From: Psococerastis gibbosa
Taxonomy: Eukaryota; Arthropoda; Insecta; Psocodea; Psocidae
DNA: 64,000 bases
Assembly (NCBI GenBank): GCA_963971405.1
Contig: OZ020486.1
Span: forward strand, 19,925,419-19,989,418
Reading direction: 5' to 3'
Shown here: positions 54,401 to 63,918 of the stretch, piece after piece
How the letters are laid out: every line of letters begins with the position of its first letter
Position numbering within the stretch: position 1 is the first letter of the stretch
The notes under the pieces: model-generated
What the model saw: the letters and a program-made list of their open reading frames with translations, nothing else
What the model was told of the DNA's origin: nothing
The model's database searches: none
Translations under genes and position numbers: made by a program

Positions 54401-56651
54401 GGTTGCACGAACGGCAAAATGCTGTGCAGTCTTGGACAATGGAAACTGGATAGCCTATGCTCCTAGGGAAGTCACTCACACGCTTGCCCAGACAAAGCCA
54501 TCATACGCCGGACATCCTCGACATCTGCATTTTAAAAGACTTCCCATATCCTCTGGAACAATTCACATTAAATAAACTGAATTCGGATCATCTGCCAGCC
54601 CTTGTTCAAATCAAAACCCATGTACTGAAAGACACTGCAAGCTTACGATCGATATACTGGCAACAACTCAAGCGTAAAATCAACTAATTAGAATGGTCAG
54701 CAAGAAACTTAAACTCATCGGCTGATATCGACTTCTTCACTAATGTTATATACAGGGTCTGTCCGGAAAGTAATGTCAGTGAATTTTTTTACGGAGACTG
54801 TACACAAAAGCACTCGCTTTACTGGCTCAGATTTTGGTGGAGAGATCTGGCAACAAGTTCCAACAAGCGTCAGCTGGCTACCGATCGTTGTAGTAGTCAC
54901 ATCAGTTGTTCCATGTGAGTCGGTACAGTAACCCGGTGCAAGAAGAAAAAAAGCGTTCGATTGAGCAACGGATGGCGATCAAGTTTGGTGTAAAACTGGA
55001 GAAGAGTGCTGCGGAAATCATTAAAATGTTGAAGAAGGCTTTCCACGACGATTACCTTTTGGGTAGGAAAATTTTCCGATGGCACAAGGCCTTCGCAGAA
55101 GGTCGGGAAGACGGCAACGACGAACCCCATGCTGGACGGCCATCAAATTCCACTACCAACGACAATGTGCAACATGTGCGTGACTTGTTGAGCACTGATC
55201 GACGTGTAAGTGTCCCTTTGATTTCCGATAAATTAAACATTACTAAAATCTTCAACAGACAACAGTAGTGGAGGTTGATGGCCGTCCAGCGCGGGGCTCG
55301 TCGTTGGCGTCTTCCCGAACTTCTGCGAAGGCCTTGTGCCACCGGACAATTTGACCGAAAGTCAACAAATTCAGGAAGACAGTGATGAGAAATGGGCTGA
55401 AGCCGAACAAAGCCCAAGATCCAGACAGAATCAGCAATAAAGTTCTTATGCTATTTAATGAAAATCAAGGGCGGGATTTAACCGGTATTTCCTTGAAAAT
55501 AAGATACTTTCCTAAACGGCGGAAGTGTGTCATAGTAATTCCTGGGGCAATGCGTCACAGAATTAACTAGAGATTGCAAACTACTCAAAACAAGATCGTA
55601 AGACTAATCGCAGATGCCCCGTACCATGTTCGCAACATGATAATAGCAAGAGACTTAGAAATAAATACTGTCAAGACCTACGTCGTGGATAAAGCTTTAG
55701 AACTTTACGAAAGAACCCTGGAGTAAACTCTCTGATCCACCAGGACACAACCAGAGTTCCAAGGACTCCAGGTCTATTACTAACAGAAAACTACTCAAGA
55801 CACTGACATTACTAATATCCATCACGTGTTCATCCTTTTTCACAAAAGGCTCAAGAACTTATTCTGACCTACAGTATTACTATTTATTTTCAAACACATA
55901 ATATCACGATTAAATTCATAGCCCATAGATTTTAATCATGATATCAGTGTAAAAGCTTTTTAGATAATTAGTTTTTGCTCTATTAAACACCTAAAACATA
56001 CCCGAAGTAAGAAAGAAAATCCACTGAGCAGTTTCCCCACCAATCGACGAAGACAGAACTTTCGTAAAAACAACTTTTTTTGGGTTGGAGACCTCAAAAC
56101 GTGCAAATCAGTTGAAATCTCGGAAACGAAAATTTCAACCATCACAAAGCTTTGCACTAACGTATTAATAGGAAAGTAATAACAAAATTTGATTATGATC
56201 GTTTATTTGGAAAACCATTTCTGGGAGAATTAAATATCGACAAAGTATAGTTATTTACATCAAATTTTGCATTGCCAGGCATAGGTACTTACTACTTATG
56301 CTAAATTTTGTGAAAGTAACATGTCAGACACATGCAAATAAAACAATCCTGGCTATAAATAAAATTATATTGCCTATGAGGCCTTCCACTTCATATTTCC
56401 ATCCGATTTTTTTTTTTTTTTGAACCGCCGAAAGCGGGGTAGTTGAACTTTTCCTATAACAAGCGTAAACTATGGCTAACGACTGAAACTCTACAATACA
56501 TAATCCTTTTTGTACCCGCAAACGGGCCGCAATCCGACATGTGAGTTTCATTACATTACCCAACAACATGCTTACATTTTTTAAAACACTCCAGTAGAGT
56601 TGGGATGGCACTTGGTGAGGTAGGCCTTGTCACGTTCAAATCATAAAACAT
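50509..56651 (-). CDS. Rpp30: RNase P / RNase MRP protein subunit p30 (RPP30), complete, 4 exons
   Basis: A protein subunit of the nuclear ribonuclease P that cuts 5' leaders from pre-tRNA, shared with RNase MRP in rRNA processing. Exons 56651-56576, 54091-53533, 52436-52357 and 50774-50509 join in phase to 327 codons (326 residues). Matches to human RPP30: MFYDLNV start (human MAVFADLDL), IKILNRINI (IKILTRLTI), NNGVFFELAYCATV-ID (RGLAFELVYSPAI), RRYLIQRAHIYQ, GKGENVIVSS, TPYDVINL, and LGLSEEEAKAAI (FGLSESDAKAAV). These belong to the RNase_P_p30 PHP-like TIM-barrel family. The gene is divergent from WDR43, with 362 bp between start codons. The C-terminal tail (Ser/Asn-rich) is poorly conserved. 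Confidence 0.93.
51118..51140 (+). repeat. (TTA)n microsatellite
   Basis: About seven TTA/ATT units in the last Rpp30 intron. Confidence 0.8.
51342..51430 (+). repeat. (GA)n microsatellite
   Basis: About 30 uninterrupted GA units to 51400, then degenerate gagaca units. An ORF through it (Arg-Glu repeats) is an artefact. Confidence 0.95.
51506..52225 (+). repeat. Dispersed repeat family A, best-preserved copy (720 bp)
   Basis: The ends TGCTTTCCAATTTAT and ATAAATTGGAAAGCA are perfect 15-bp inverted repeats. The body holds 'caaactatcaaggggcaag', an acagacagacag run and 'gggacctcaaaacgtgtaaa'. It is non-coding, in an Rpp30 intron. Confidence 0.88.
52357..52436 (-). CDS. Rpp30: Rpp30 exon 3 (80 bp)
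   Basis: CYILGLSEEEAKAAITRTCE aligns without gaps to GLLFGLSESDAKAAVSTNC of human RPP30 when acceptor tatccccag is used. A nearer acceptor upstream would insert four extra residues. Confidence 0.88.
52437..53532 (-). other. Rpp30: Rpp30 intron 2, no recognised element besides a poly(C) tract
   Basis: About 1.1 kb, AT-rich, with a 22-base C run at 53452-53473 close to the exon 2 donor. Nothing else recognised. Confidence 0.5.
53533..54091 (-). CDS. Rpp30: Rpp30 exon 2 (main body)
   Basis: The acceptor is gtttattcag and the donor gtatcc. KYHCIAFTAEVSDADF follows the split Tyr codon. The exon carries a basic insert (GGGKKNKNGKN) and the PHP-like core with the conserved segments listed for the whole gene. 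Confidence 0.92.
54345..54748 (+). pseudogene. LINE endonuclease-domain remnant, interrupted by mariner
   Basis: In shifting frames it encodes GDHNCKHSDWGCTNGK and then PDILDICILKDFPYPLEQF and LNSDHLPALVQI, motifs of the apurinic-type endonuclease of jockey-like LINEs. It stops at the mariner end at 54750. Confidence 0.82.
54753..55265 (+). pseudogene. mariner element 5' fragment with transposase N terminus
   Basis: Starts tacagggtctgtccggaaag, a mariner-type end, preceded by TA. It encodes SIEQRMAIKFGVKLEKSAAE and FRWHKAFAEGREDGNDEP..GRPS, the N-terminal helix-turn-helix region, then is cut off near 55265. It lies in an Rpp30 intron. Confidence 0.85.
55266..55375 (-). pseudogene. Second mariner fragment, inverted
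   Basis: On the minus strand it encodes IVRWHKAFAEVREDANDEP, the same region as the neighbouring fragment, so two mariner pieces lie head-to-head. Confidence 0.8.
55380..55760 (+). pseudogene. LINE reverse-transcriptase remnant
   Basis: LKPNKAQDPDRISNKVLMLF and RYFPKRRKCVIVIP are reverse-transcriptase motifs of jockey-type elements. After a deletion, NKIVRLIADAPYHVRN and ARDLEINTVKTYV come from the ORF2 C-terminal part. Confidence 0.8.
55960..56180 (+). repeat. Dispersed repeat family A, internally deleted copy
   Basis: 'aaacacctaaaacatacc' joins directly to 'tccactgagcagtttccc', then 'acctcaaaacgtgc' and the terminal 'taataggaaag'. Confidence 0.7.
56576..56651 (-). CDS. Rpp30: Rpp30 exon 1 (76 bp, start codon)
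   Basis: ATG at 56651 gives MFYDLNVTRPTSPSAIPTLL then ECFKK, and one base before donor gtaagc. That base completes a Tyr codon with exon 2. The YDLN start and helix match the first strand and helix of RPP30 proteins. This exon is too short to stand out as an ORF. Confidence 0.85.
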
Positions 56652-57013
56652 GCTGATATAATGCGATTAGAAAACGAGATGGATCTTTTTTTATTGAATA
56701 TGGATGTGCCTGTGCTTGAAATTTAATTACATATGAATGATTGAATGACTTAAAAACTTAAAAATATTCAAAAATATTGTTAATTTGTTATTTGTTTGTA
56801 AATACAATCTTGCGCAGTACGCCGGGAAATACACCATAATATTATTACATTAGTGAATATTACATAACTTTTCGACACTACGTATTATTTTTGAATATTT
56901 TAAAATAATAAAAAATATAGGAAATATTAATAAAGTTGTTTTATCCCACTTAAGTATTACATATATTTCTTGCCTTTTTAGCCTGTACTAAAGATAAACA
57001 AACAATTTTAAAA
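56652..57013. promoter_or_regulatory. Probable bidirectional promoter of Rpp30 and wdr43
   Basis: A 362-bp AT-rich spacer between two divergent start codons. The only GC-rich patch is tgcgcagtacgccgggaaat at 56811-56830, containing an E2F-like TTTCCCGGC on the minus strand. tttttag at 56976-56982 could instead be an acceptor for a wdr43 leader exon. Confidence 0.6.
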
Positions 57014-57202
57014 ATGGCAACTGAACTAATGGAAAATTGTGTTTCCTTTAATGAAACTGGTAATTATTTGTCACTTTGTACTAAAGATGGCAAGCTTAAG
57101 GTTTGGGATGCTTCAACCGGTACTCTTAAACAAGAATATACCAAGAATTTGCATTTGTCTTCCCCATGTTCAACTCTACTTTGGCTCCAAATTTCCAAGC
57201 CT
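57014..57202 (+). CDS. wdr43: wdr43 exon 1 (coding)
   Basis: 63 residues, first WD repeat (DGKLKVWDASTG). The donor gtaagt follows a Pro codon in phase 0. Confidence 0.9.
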
Positions 57203-60200
57203 GTAAGTAACATTCACCATGTGTTTATTAAATATTTTTATGGAAATATTATATTTTAAACTCTAAATACATTAAGAATTTGATAAAAGTATGCCTAACA
57301 TATAAAATGAGTTAGCAGAAAGATATTTTAATGCAGAAGTACTTCCAATTCTTCGACACTTGAAATAAAAAGTGAACTTGTGCCACATTGTTATAAGTTT
57401 GTCACTAAAAATGCCTTGTACCATGGTATTTCTATCTAGGTAGCCGGTGGGGACAATTTTTTTATGAATGAAAATGAAAGCAATTTTGATAATGTGCGAT
57501 CGCATTTTTCGGTTAGGCATAAATTTTCAACGAATAATTCCCAATAAGAAAATATAGTTTACACATTACACAATAGGATTGTGCATTACAAGGAAGAGAC
57601 CCGAGAACACCCTAACGGTCAGTACCTCGAATGAAATTTAATTTCCCAGGGAACACCAATTGTAGAGCTATAAAAGTATCAAATCTCTTAGATGAACTTT
57701 TCCTTTATATTTTGATGAACATTAAGTCTTAGGCTATGGGACCGATGCTAACACCAATATGCCACAGTTTTGGAACTTCTTCGACCTGACAAAGTCCGTT
57801 ATTTTTTTACGATTTACGTTGAAGAATTGTGGTCGAATGTCGATTGGTGGGGTCCACAGATGTCCACATGATGTAAATTTTTTAAACGTGATTTGACATT
57901 TTATGTAGTTCCCGGATTCTACTTCTTCTTCAACAATTATATTATTATACGACCGGTTTCGGCACTAGGCCAACGTCAGGTGGAACATGGAATAAAAACA
58001 GATAAACTAATTTGGATCTACATTCGACGAGTAAATATTTATTCTATGCATTCGACAGTGGAAGGAAGTTAACAGAGCTAACGGCATGTGCGCAACTGGC
58101 TTAGATGCCAGCCGCGCATGTGCCGCTAGCTCTAGGAGGGGGGACGGTCAAGGTATGTCAGGTAGTTTACTGATATTTTACTACTCCAAGGTTTTCCCCT
58201 CCAGTTTCCTCTAAACATTTCGGCAACATTATAGTTTAGGGAGACTCGTCTTCTTACTTGGATAAACCGAGCAGACGTCTGTTACAATGGCAATGGTAAG
58301 CGTGACTGAGCTTGTCCATTGGCACTTGTAGTCGGGATGAGTTGACATCAAGGAGCGAACCAGTTGGCCCACGGCTAAAATTCATTCCGAATCAATATCA
58401 ATATTGTCCATAAACGGATGGGGTCGTTAGCAGGGCAAGGTTGGATGGGTCACTAAAAGTAAATCCACAGCCATAAAAAGCCCTTCAATAATAATCAAAA
58501 TATTAATCCATAGTTTGAGGATGCTGCACCAATGTTTAAAAAACTGTTGTGGCCTGTGACCTTATCTTGCAGACCATAACATCATAACAACATGGATAAA
58601 TTCTTTTTATTGCAGAAAAATTCTAAGAAGAGGAGACTTGTGAACGATGCTTCATTTGAACCTCACATGCAAGATGTAGTTGCCATTGGTAGTAAAACCG
58701 GCATGGTTATGTTGTATAGTGTTGATACCAATAGCATTTTAACGGAAGCTTCGGGCCATTCCGGGAAGGTTAATTGCTTGACATCAAGGAAAAATAACGA
58801 GGATTTATACAGTTGCTCAGATGACAAACACATCGTGGAGTGGGATTTGGCCAATTTTAAAATGAAACGGTAAGACAAACAGTATAATCAGTTCAGCTGT
58901 TCACTACAATTCATTTTTCTTCCCAGTTATAATTATTGTATAACAATCGACTTCGATGGCCAGGTGGTAACGTGCTTGCACTTGTGCGAGTCTTTACATG
59001 CCATGCAATCGGAGTCGTGTCGTTCTCATCACAGGTAATAACCTACAGAGGCGACTGAAAAGGTCAATCAGATACATTCATTAAATTGTTTGTATGCGAT
59101 TAATCTTTAAAAAAAAAAAAATCGAGAAAGCTTAGTACCTGGCTAAAGGATTTAAAACCAGAAGTACCTAAGGGTCAAAGTCAAATTTCTCTTGAAATAT
59201 CGATCGTAGAGCCATAAAGGAGTTGTCATTACTTAGAAAATAATATTCCTCTACGCTTTGATGCACATTTCGTAGCCGTCACTTGATGTGTTTAAAAAAA
59301 AAACGGTCACTGAAGATGTTGCGCAGGATTTTCAAAACTGGCCAATTGCTATTAGCCACGACCACAAATTTCATATCAAAAGACTGAATTGATCGATGGG
59401 ACGATTGCATAGTTAAAATTAGGCAGACCAATAAAATGCGATACAACAGTAATAGTGGCAGGATATGCTATGATGCATGAATGTATCAAAAAATTAAAGT
59501 TTTGTTCAAAACCAAATCTTTGCTTGGTTCAGTTTCGTTACTCTAAACACCTAAACATCTGAAGTAAGAATACATCGATGGGAAGGTTCCGCAGAAAAAT
59601 TAATTTTTAGTCATTTCTCATGAAAATTGAGTATTTTTTTTGCACTCAGAACCAAACTATCAAGGGGCAAACGACATGTTGGATTTTGCTTGCATTGATA
59701 ACGACTACAATATACGCATGTGAGTTTAAAAGAAATCGTTGCAGCTGATTTTTGGAAAGAGTTTTACACTTTTTTATAATTTTTTTGTTTTTGTAGAGTA
59801 AGACCCAAATTAAGTAAGCCCAAAATAAAAAAATTGTCCCGAAGTATGATATTTGAGAATCCACATGCCAAATTTTATCAAAATCCACAAACAAATTGAC
59901 AAACAGACAGACCGACAGACAAATACGACTTTTTAGGGTTCCTGGCAATCTTGGGACCTCAACACCTGTAAATCCACTAAAATCCCGAATTCGAAAATTT
60001 CGACAATCACAAAGCATTGCTATATGTATAGGATAATTGGGTTCTACTTCATAACACCTCATTTCTAACTTTAGGATTGAAATTGCATGTACTTCGCACA
60101 AATAAGAAAATATTTATAAAATTTAAATTTAAAAAAAAACGAAAAATGCGGGGCTCCATTTGCTCAAGCCAAGTTTCAAGGCAGCCCATACGCTAACAGA

Positions 60201-62710
60201 AGAAAGGAAGATTTATCGAATGTAAAGGGTACCTAGAAATGTTCCATTCGTCATTTATCTTTAATCTAATTTGGACACTACACGTTTTTTTGCACAATTT
60301 CACAAGAAATATTAATTGTACATCTATCCAAAATTTTGATACAGTGTATGATAATATATGATATATAATAAATATTATGTAGCCGCCCCCGCTCCGATTC
60401 GCCACAGTTTTCGAAATTCTTCCTACGGATGTCATCACCAACTGTTTTTTTACACTAATCAATTTCTGCAATAATTGTGACCAATAATTGGTGTTAGATA
60501 GGGGCACATACCATGTATGAAAGTGTTCAGGAAAATTTCTTCTAAGGGATGTGATATATATGACAGCTATGCGATCGACATTTCATGAGATACTTGTACT
60601 GATACTGACACTTGTAAATCCTTCCCCTTAATATTAGGAAGTCTTATAAGTACTACATCTTTCTCATTCATTGGACAATGCCAAAAAATGAACAATTACA
60701 CGAGAATAAATGATTATGAGAACTAAGAATTTGTATGGCACAATCAAACTAAAAAATATACACAATAAGACATGTAGAGTAGTGGTACAGACTCCGATTT
60801 CCCCCCGAATGGTTGTTGGTTCGAGTCCCACACTTGCTACATTTTCTGGCCAAGCTTCGGAGGGCATGTAAAGCAGGCGGTCCCGGGCTTTCCCAGTTGA
60901 TTGTAAGAGAGGGCTTATAGCCCGAAATCCACTAGGTTGACTTAGTAATAGAACAAAAAAAGTAAATATTTATTTATTTTATTTAATAATAGTAAGTTAG
61001 TAACTTTGTAAAACTTGCTGTCACTCATTGTAAACAAAGTAATTTATTCACAATGAGTAATCTAAAAAATACTTAACTTCTGAAAATATTTTGTTGCAGT
61101 AAATGGAAAGCTGGAAAAGAAAGCGTAAAGTCCATCCTAGTTTTATCATGTGGAACGAAGCTGCTTTCTGCCAGTTGTACTATCAAGTTGTGGGATTTAG
61201 ATTCTAAAGAGATTTTGAAAACATTTGTGGGCCATTCGACTCCCATCTTTTCGCTTTTGGAAGTACCAGGCAGGGAGTCTTACTTCATTAGCGCAGCTCG
61301 GGGAGACAGGACTTTGAGTGCATGGTAAATGTTTTATAATAGCCCTGCTTACAATTATGTATCTCAAATATACAAGACTCTATAAAACTCCATAAAGTCT
61401 AATATTAGAAAAATAATTTAGCAAGCCGAGCATTATGTTACAGGTAGGAGTAACTGTTGGAACTTTATGTTGTTTGCCGTCATTATTAGCATGTTTTCCT
61501 TATAATTTCTATAACCTCTAGGGAGCACAGAAATGTAACCTTCCTGTATGCAAGATTTGGAATTCATTAAAATTGTACGGATGGCGGGCCATGTTAGCAA
61601 GTTGGGCCAGAGCGGATTTAGATTCAGGGTTTCCTACTGCATCCTCTGTCTGCAATACTTTTCTGAAAAAGCCTCTGGTCTGGCCCACATAGGCTGCCAC
61701 AGTTTATGTGCTGCAATCCATTTGATGCATACCATTTTGATTGATAATTTTGGATTATAATACTGAAAACGCAATAATAATATGTCGCCTTAAATAGTTG
61801 CTCGCCGACGGTTATTATTGATTTACCCGTTAGGTGGCTACTCCACCGGTCAATCTGCTTCACTAATTCACTTGTTTTGAGATTTTTTGTTTGTTTTGTT
61901 TTTAGGAGACTATTATGTAGATACTTAACTTATCTATTATAAAATAAGTTATAATATGGTAGAGACTTATTAATGATGTCTGCTATCACGATTAGTGAAG
62001 CAAATTAGTCGGTTGAATAGCCGCCTCATAACAGGTTCTTGTCGATGAGCATCATAAACCTTGGAAATCAATTTAAATCTGCATAGCGGGATGGTGTAGA
62101 AGCTGCTCGGGAACGTAAACCTCGTCGATTCTAATCCCGCTTTTGCCGATTTCCTTTTTCTGGCAAATTTCTGGCTTCAAATCTGTATACACAGGCGCTT
62201 TGTAGTTAAAGAGTTAGTCAGTCAACTAACAGAGGGAATAAAGATTAATTTTGAAATGTCTATGCCTCCCCTTTACTCCTGGACATGTCCTCGAACACCT
62301 CCCCGAAAAAGACGGCTTAAAAATTCTTTATTATTATAATCTACCAAAGAGAAAGTTAGTTTTCTGCTATGATTATTGGAAAATAATTTGTTCTAGATTT
62401 TTGGCATAGCCATTGTTTACTGCCACCTCGCTTGTCGTGCTTTTTGAAGCCTATCACTCTCAGGCGTTATTGATGCAGGAAACATTCTATTGATTTGCTT
62501 GCAATTGCTCCACCGCAACTGCATATACAATTTTAATGTAGTTGTTATTTTTTTTAGGTCAACGAACGGGAAAGAAGATAATGCCCTAGCATCTTTTTTA
62601 TTAGAAGACAGCGCTGTATCAGTTCACCTAGGTAGCTGGAGTGAGGTAACAACGTTATGCGCGATATCTGAAAGAGGAGCTCTGCATATCTTCGAACACA
62701 AGCTAAACGG
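57014..62710 (+). CDS. wdr43: WDR43 / Utp5-like SSU-processome WD40 protein (first 4 exons; 3' end outside window)
   Basis: WDR43 (yeast Utp5) is a nucleolar t-UTP protein required for pre-18S rRNA processing and Pol I transcription. Exons 57014-57202, 58616-58869, 61100-61324 and 62558-62710 join in phase to 273 residues plus two bases, all within the N-terminal WD40 propeller. Matches to human WDR43: LCTKDGKLKVWDASTGTLKQEY (split here by position, human [20 protein letters not shown]), LYSCSDDKHIVEWD (identical SDDKHIVEW), KLLSASCTIKLWDLDSKEI (MLLSAGRTIKLWVLETKEV), FVGHSTPIFSL, and LHIFEHKLNG (VHLFEHILNG). The helical Utp12 C-terminal domain is not in the window. Start ATG 57014 has context AAAATGG. 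Confidence 0.93.
57640..57905. repeat. Family H inverted-repeat element, copy 2
   Basis: 'gctaacaccaatatgccaca' and 'ttttggaacttcttcgacct' match copy 1 at 10873. The mirrored half (gtcgattggtggggtccac) is more diverged. Confidence 0.6.
57955..58010 (+). repeat. Common 'ggtttcggcac' repeat segment
   Basis: 'gaccggtttcggcactaggc' followed by 'caacgtcaggtgg' resembles a short sequence seen repeatedly near non-LTR elements in arthropod genomes. From memory, not checked. Confidence 0.35.
58071..58134. repeat. Imperfect hairpin with 27-bp arms
   Basis: 'agagctaacggcatgtgcgc' is mirrored by 'gcgcatgtgccgctagctct' around ttagat. Confidence 0.7.
58616..58869 (+). CDS. wdr43: wdr43 exon 2
   Basis: KNSKKRRLVNDASF, VVAIGSKTGMVMLYS and LYSCSDDKHIVEWDL span WD repeats 2-3. 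The acceptor is ttttattgcag. Ends two bases into an Arg codon before gtaaga. Confidence 0.93.
58930..59120 (+). repeat. SINE-like repeat, family G copy 4
   Basis: Forward orientation: A-box-like tggccaggtggtaacgtgc, then 'gtgcgagtctttacatgcc', 'cagaggcgactgaa', ending 'tgtttgtatgcgattaatc' and a run of A. Confidence 0.72.
59160..59370. repeat. Family H element, half copy
   Basis: 'gtagagccataaagg', 'ttcctctacgctttgatgca' and 'gtagccgtcact' match the mirrored half of copy 1. Confidence 0.6.
59385..60040 (+). repeat. Dispersed repeat family A copy
   Basis: 'gatcgatgggacgat', 'ccaaactatcaaggggcaa', 'gacagaccgacagac' and 'gggacctcaacacctg' follow the order seen at 51506. The right end is worn. 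Confidence 0.75.
60375..60632. repeat. Family H element, copy 3
   Basis: 'gattcgccacagttttcga' and 'ataattggtgttagata' form the mirrored core. The outer part 'catttcatgagatac' matches copy 1. Confidence 0.58.
60765..60965 (+). repeat. tRNA-derived SINE, family F copy 2
   Basis: A-box-like gtagagtagtggtacagac and B box ggttcgagtcc are followed by 'cacttgctacattttctgg', 'ggcggtcccgggctttccca', and an A/T-rich tail (aaaaaaagtaaat). Confidence 0.78.
61100..61324 (+). CDS. wdr43: wdr43 exon 3
   Basis: KWKAGKESVKSILVLSCGTK, TIKLWDLDSKEILKTFVGHS and SYFISAARGDRTLSAW cover two WD repeats. The Trp codon is split by the intron. Confidence 0.93.
61833..62025. mobile_element. MITE, family B copy 4 (PIF/Harbinger-like)
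   Basis: Left arm ggtggctactccaccggtca and right arm complement of ggcggctattcaaccgacta, 193 bp. The flanks tta/tca are an imperfect duplication. It shares ends with the element at 2198. Confidence 0.75.
62086..62140 (+). repeat. Short tRNA-like hairpin
   Basis: gcgggat and atcccgc form a perfect 7-bp acceptor-like stem 55 nt apart. cgattctaatcc resembles a B box. Too short for a tRNA; probably a SINE head. Confidence 0.4.
62558..62710 (+). CDS. wdr43: wdr43 exon 4 (last in window)
   Basis: STNGKEDNALASFLLEDSAV and LHIFEHKLNG. The donor gtaagt at 62711 leaves two bases for the next exon, which is outside the window. Confidence 0.9.
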
Positions 62711-62794
62711 GTAAGTTGCCGAGGATGTGTACAAAATTGCCCCACCAATCTCATGTTTTTATTGAATTTTTAAACTATAACACAGCGATTAAAA

Positions 62795-63125
62795 ATACCT
62801 TTGATAGTTTGGTCCAGGGTGTAAAAAATTATAAAACGTATTAACTTTCATGAGAAATGACTAGAAAAATAACATTTCTCAGGAACCAATCGATGCTTTT
62901 TAACTTCAGGTATGTTTTATAGGCGCTAATTAATTAAATATTTAATAGAAGCGAATAGGTTGCTTTTCCATACAAGGCTTGGTTTTTAAAGATTTTTTTT
63001 TTACTTTTTTAGTAAAATAACATAAATTATGCTCCAATACATTGCATACCCTGTCATTATTTTCGTTGTGTTGTATTATATTGGTCTGTCTGACTATGTA
63101 ATCATCCCATCGATTTAGGATAAGA
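62795..63125 (-). repeat. Dispersed repeat family A fragment
   Basis: 'tttgatagtttggtcc', 'tttcatgagaaatgac', 'ttcaggtatgttttatagg' and 'tccaatacattgcat' align with copy 1. Confidence 0.68.
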
Positions 63126-63190
63126 AAATCGAGGCAACCGAAATTTAACCCTAGAACAATTATTTACCAAGGAACTACTCATAATATATA

Positions 63191-63628
63191 CGAGGTCTGT
63201 TAAAAAAATAACGGGAATTTTAAAATTTCGCGTGTTTGGAGAGTCCAATTGTCAAATTTGTTTTTTATTAGGTTGATATTCATGTGCCTGTTCGTGAATT
63301 CTTGGCCAAAACCAGTACCGTAGCGATGCCCCAGTCTCCATAATCGACAGACATGGCTCCTTGTGACTTTCCTATTCCCAAAAATAAATAGAACCTTAAA
63401 GGGCCGTCGTTTTACAAGCATAGATGACATTAAAAGCCCATCGCTGAAAGTGCTGTAGGCGGTCCAAAAAATCGTGTTTGAGAAGTGCTTCGACGATTGG
63501 AAGGAGCGCTGCTATGCGTGCACAATGTCGAATGAGGACTATTTTAAAGGCGACAACATTAATGTAGGCGAATGAATAAATATTTTTTCAAAAAACGAAA
63601 ATTCCCGTTATTTTATGAACACACCTCA
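63191..63628 (+). mobile_element. Internally deleted mariner element
   Basis: The inverted ends begin cgaggtctgtt and tgaggtgtgtt, each leading to aaaataacgggaatttt, with TA on both sides. The interior keeps VREFLAKT-like and MAPCDF-like scraps and the C terminus FEKCFDDWKERC..YFKGDNI. The catalytic middle is gone. Confidence 0.88.
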
Positions 63629-63779
63629 TATTGCGGTAACTACACTAATTGATTAAGAGTGTACAGCCCGTAGGAAATTGGCAGCCCGAAATTTAATACT
63701 TTCTATTTTTTATTTAATTAACTAAGCAAGTTATTAAAGATTTGGCTCATTTAAGTTGTAGAAGACAACTTTATGCATC

Positions 63780-63918
63780 ATATAATAAGATATTTTTTAT
63801 TTTCGAAATTGTAGTTTTTTCATAAACACGATAATATTTTATAAACATTAACTTTTCACGTATAATTGATTTTATAAAAAAAACTACAATTATTTCGAAA
63901 ACTAAAAATACCTTATTA
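63780..63918. repeat. AT-rich inverted-repeat element
   Basis: Arms 'tataataagatattttttat' and complement about 45 bp long surround about 45 bp. Probably a MITE, immediately next to a mariner end. Confidence 0.65.
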
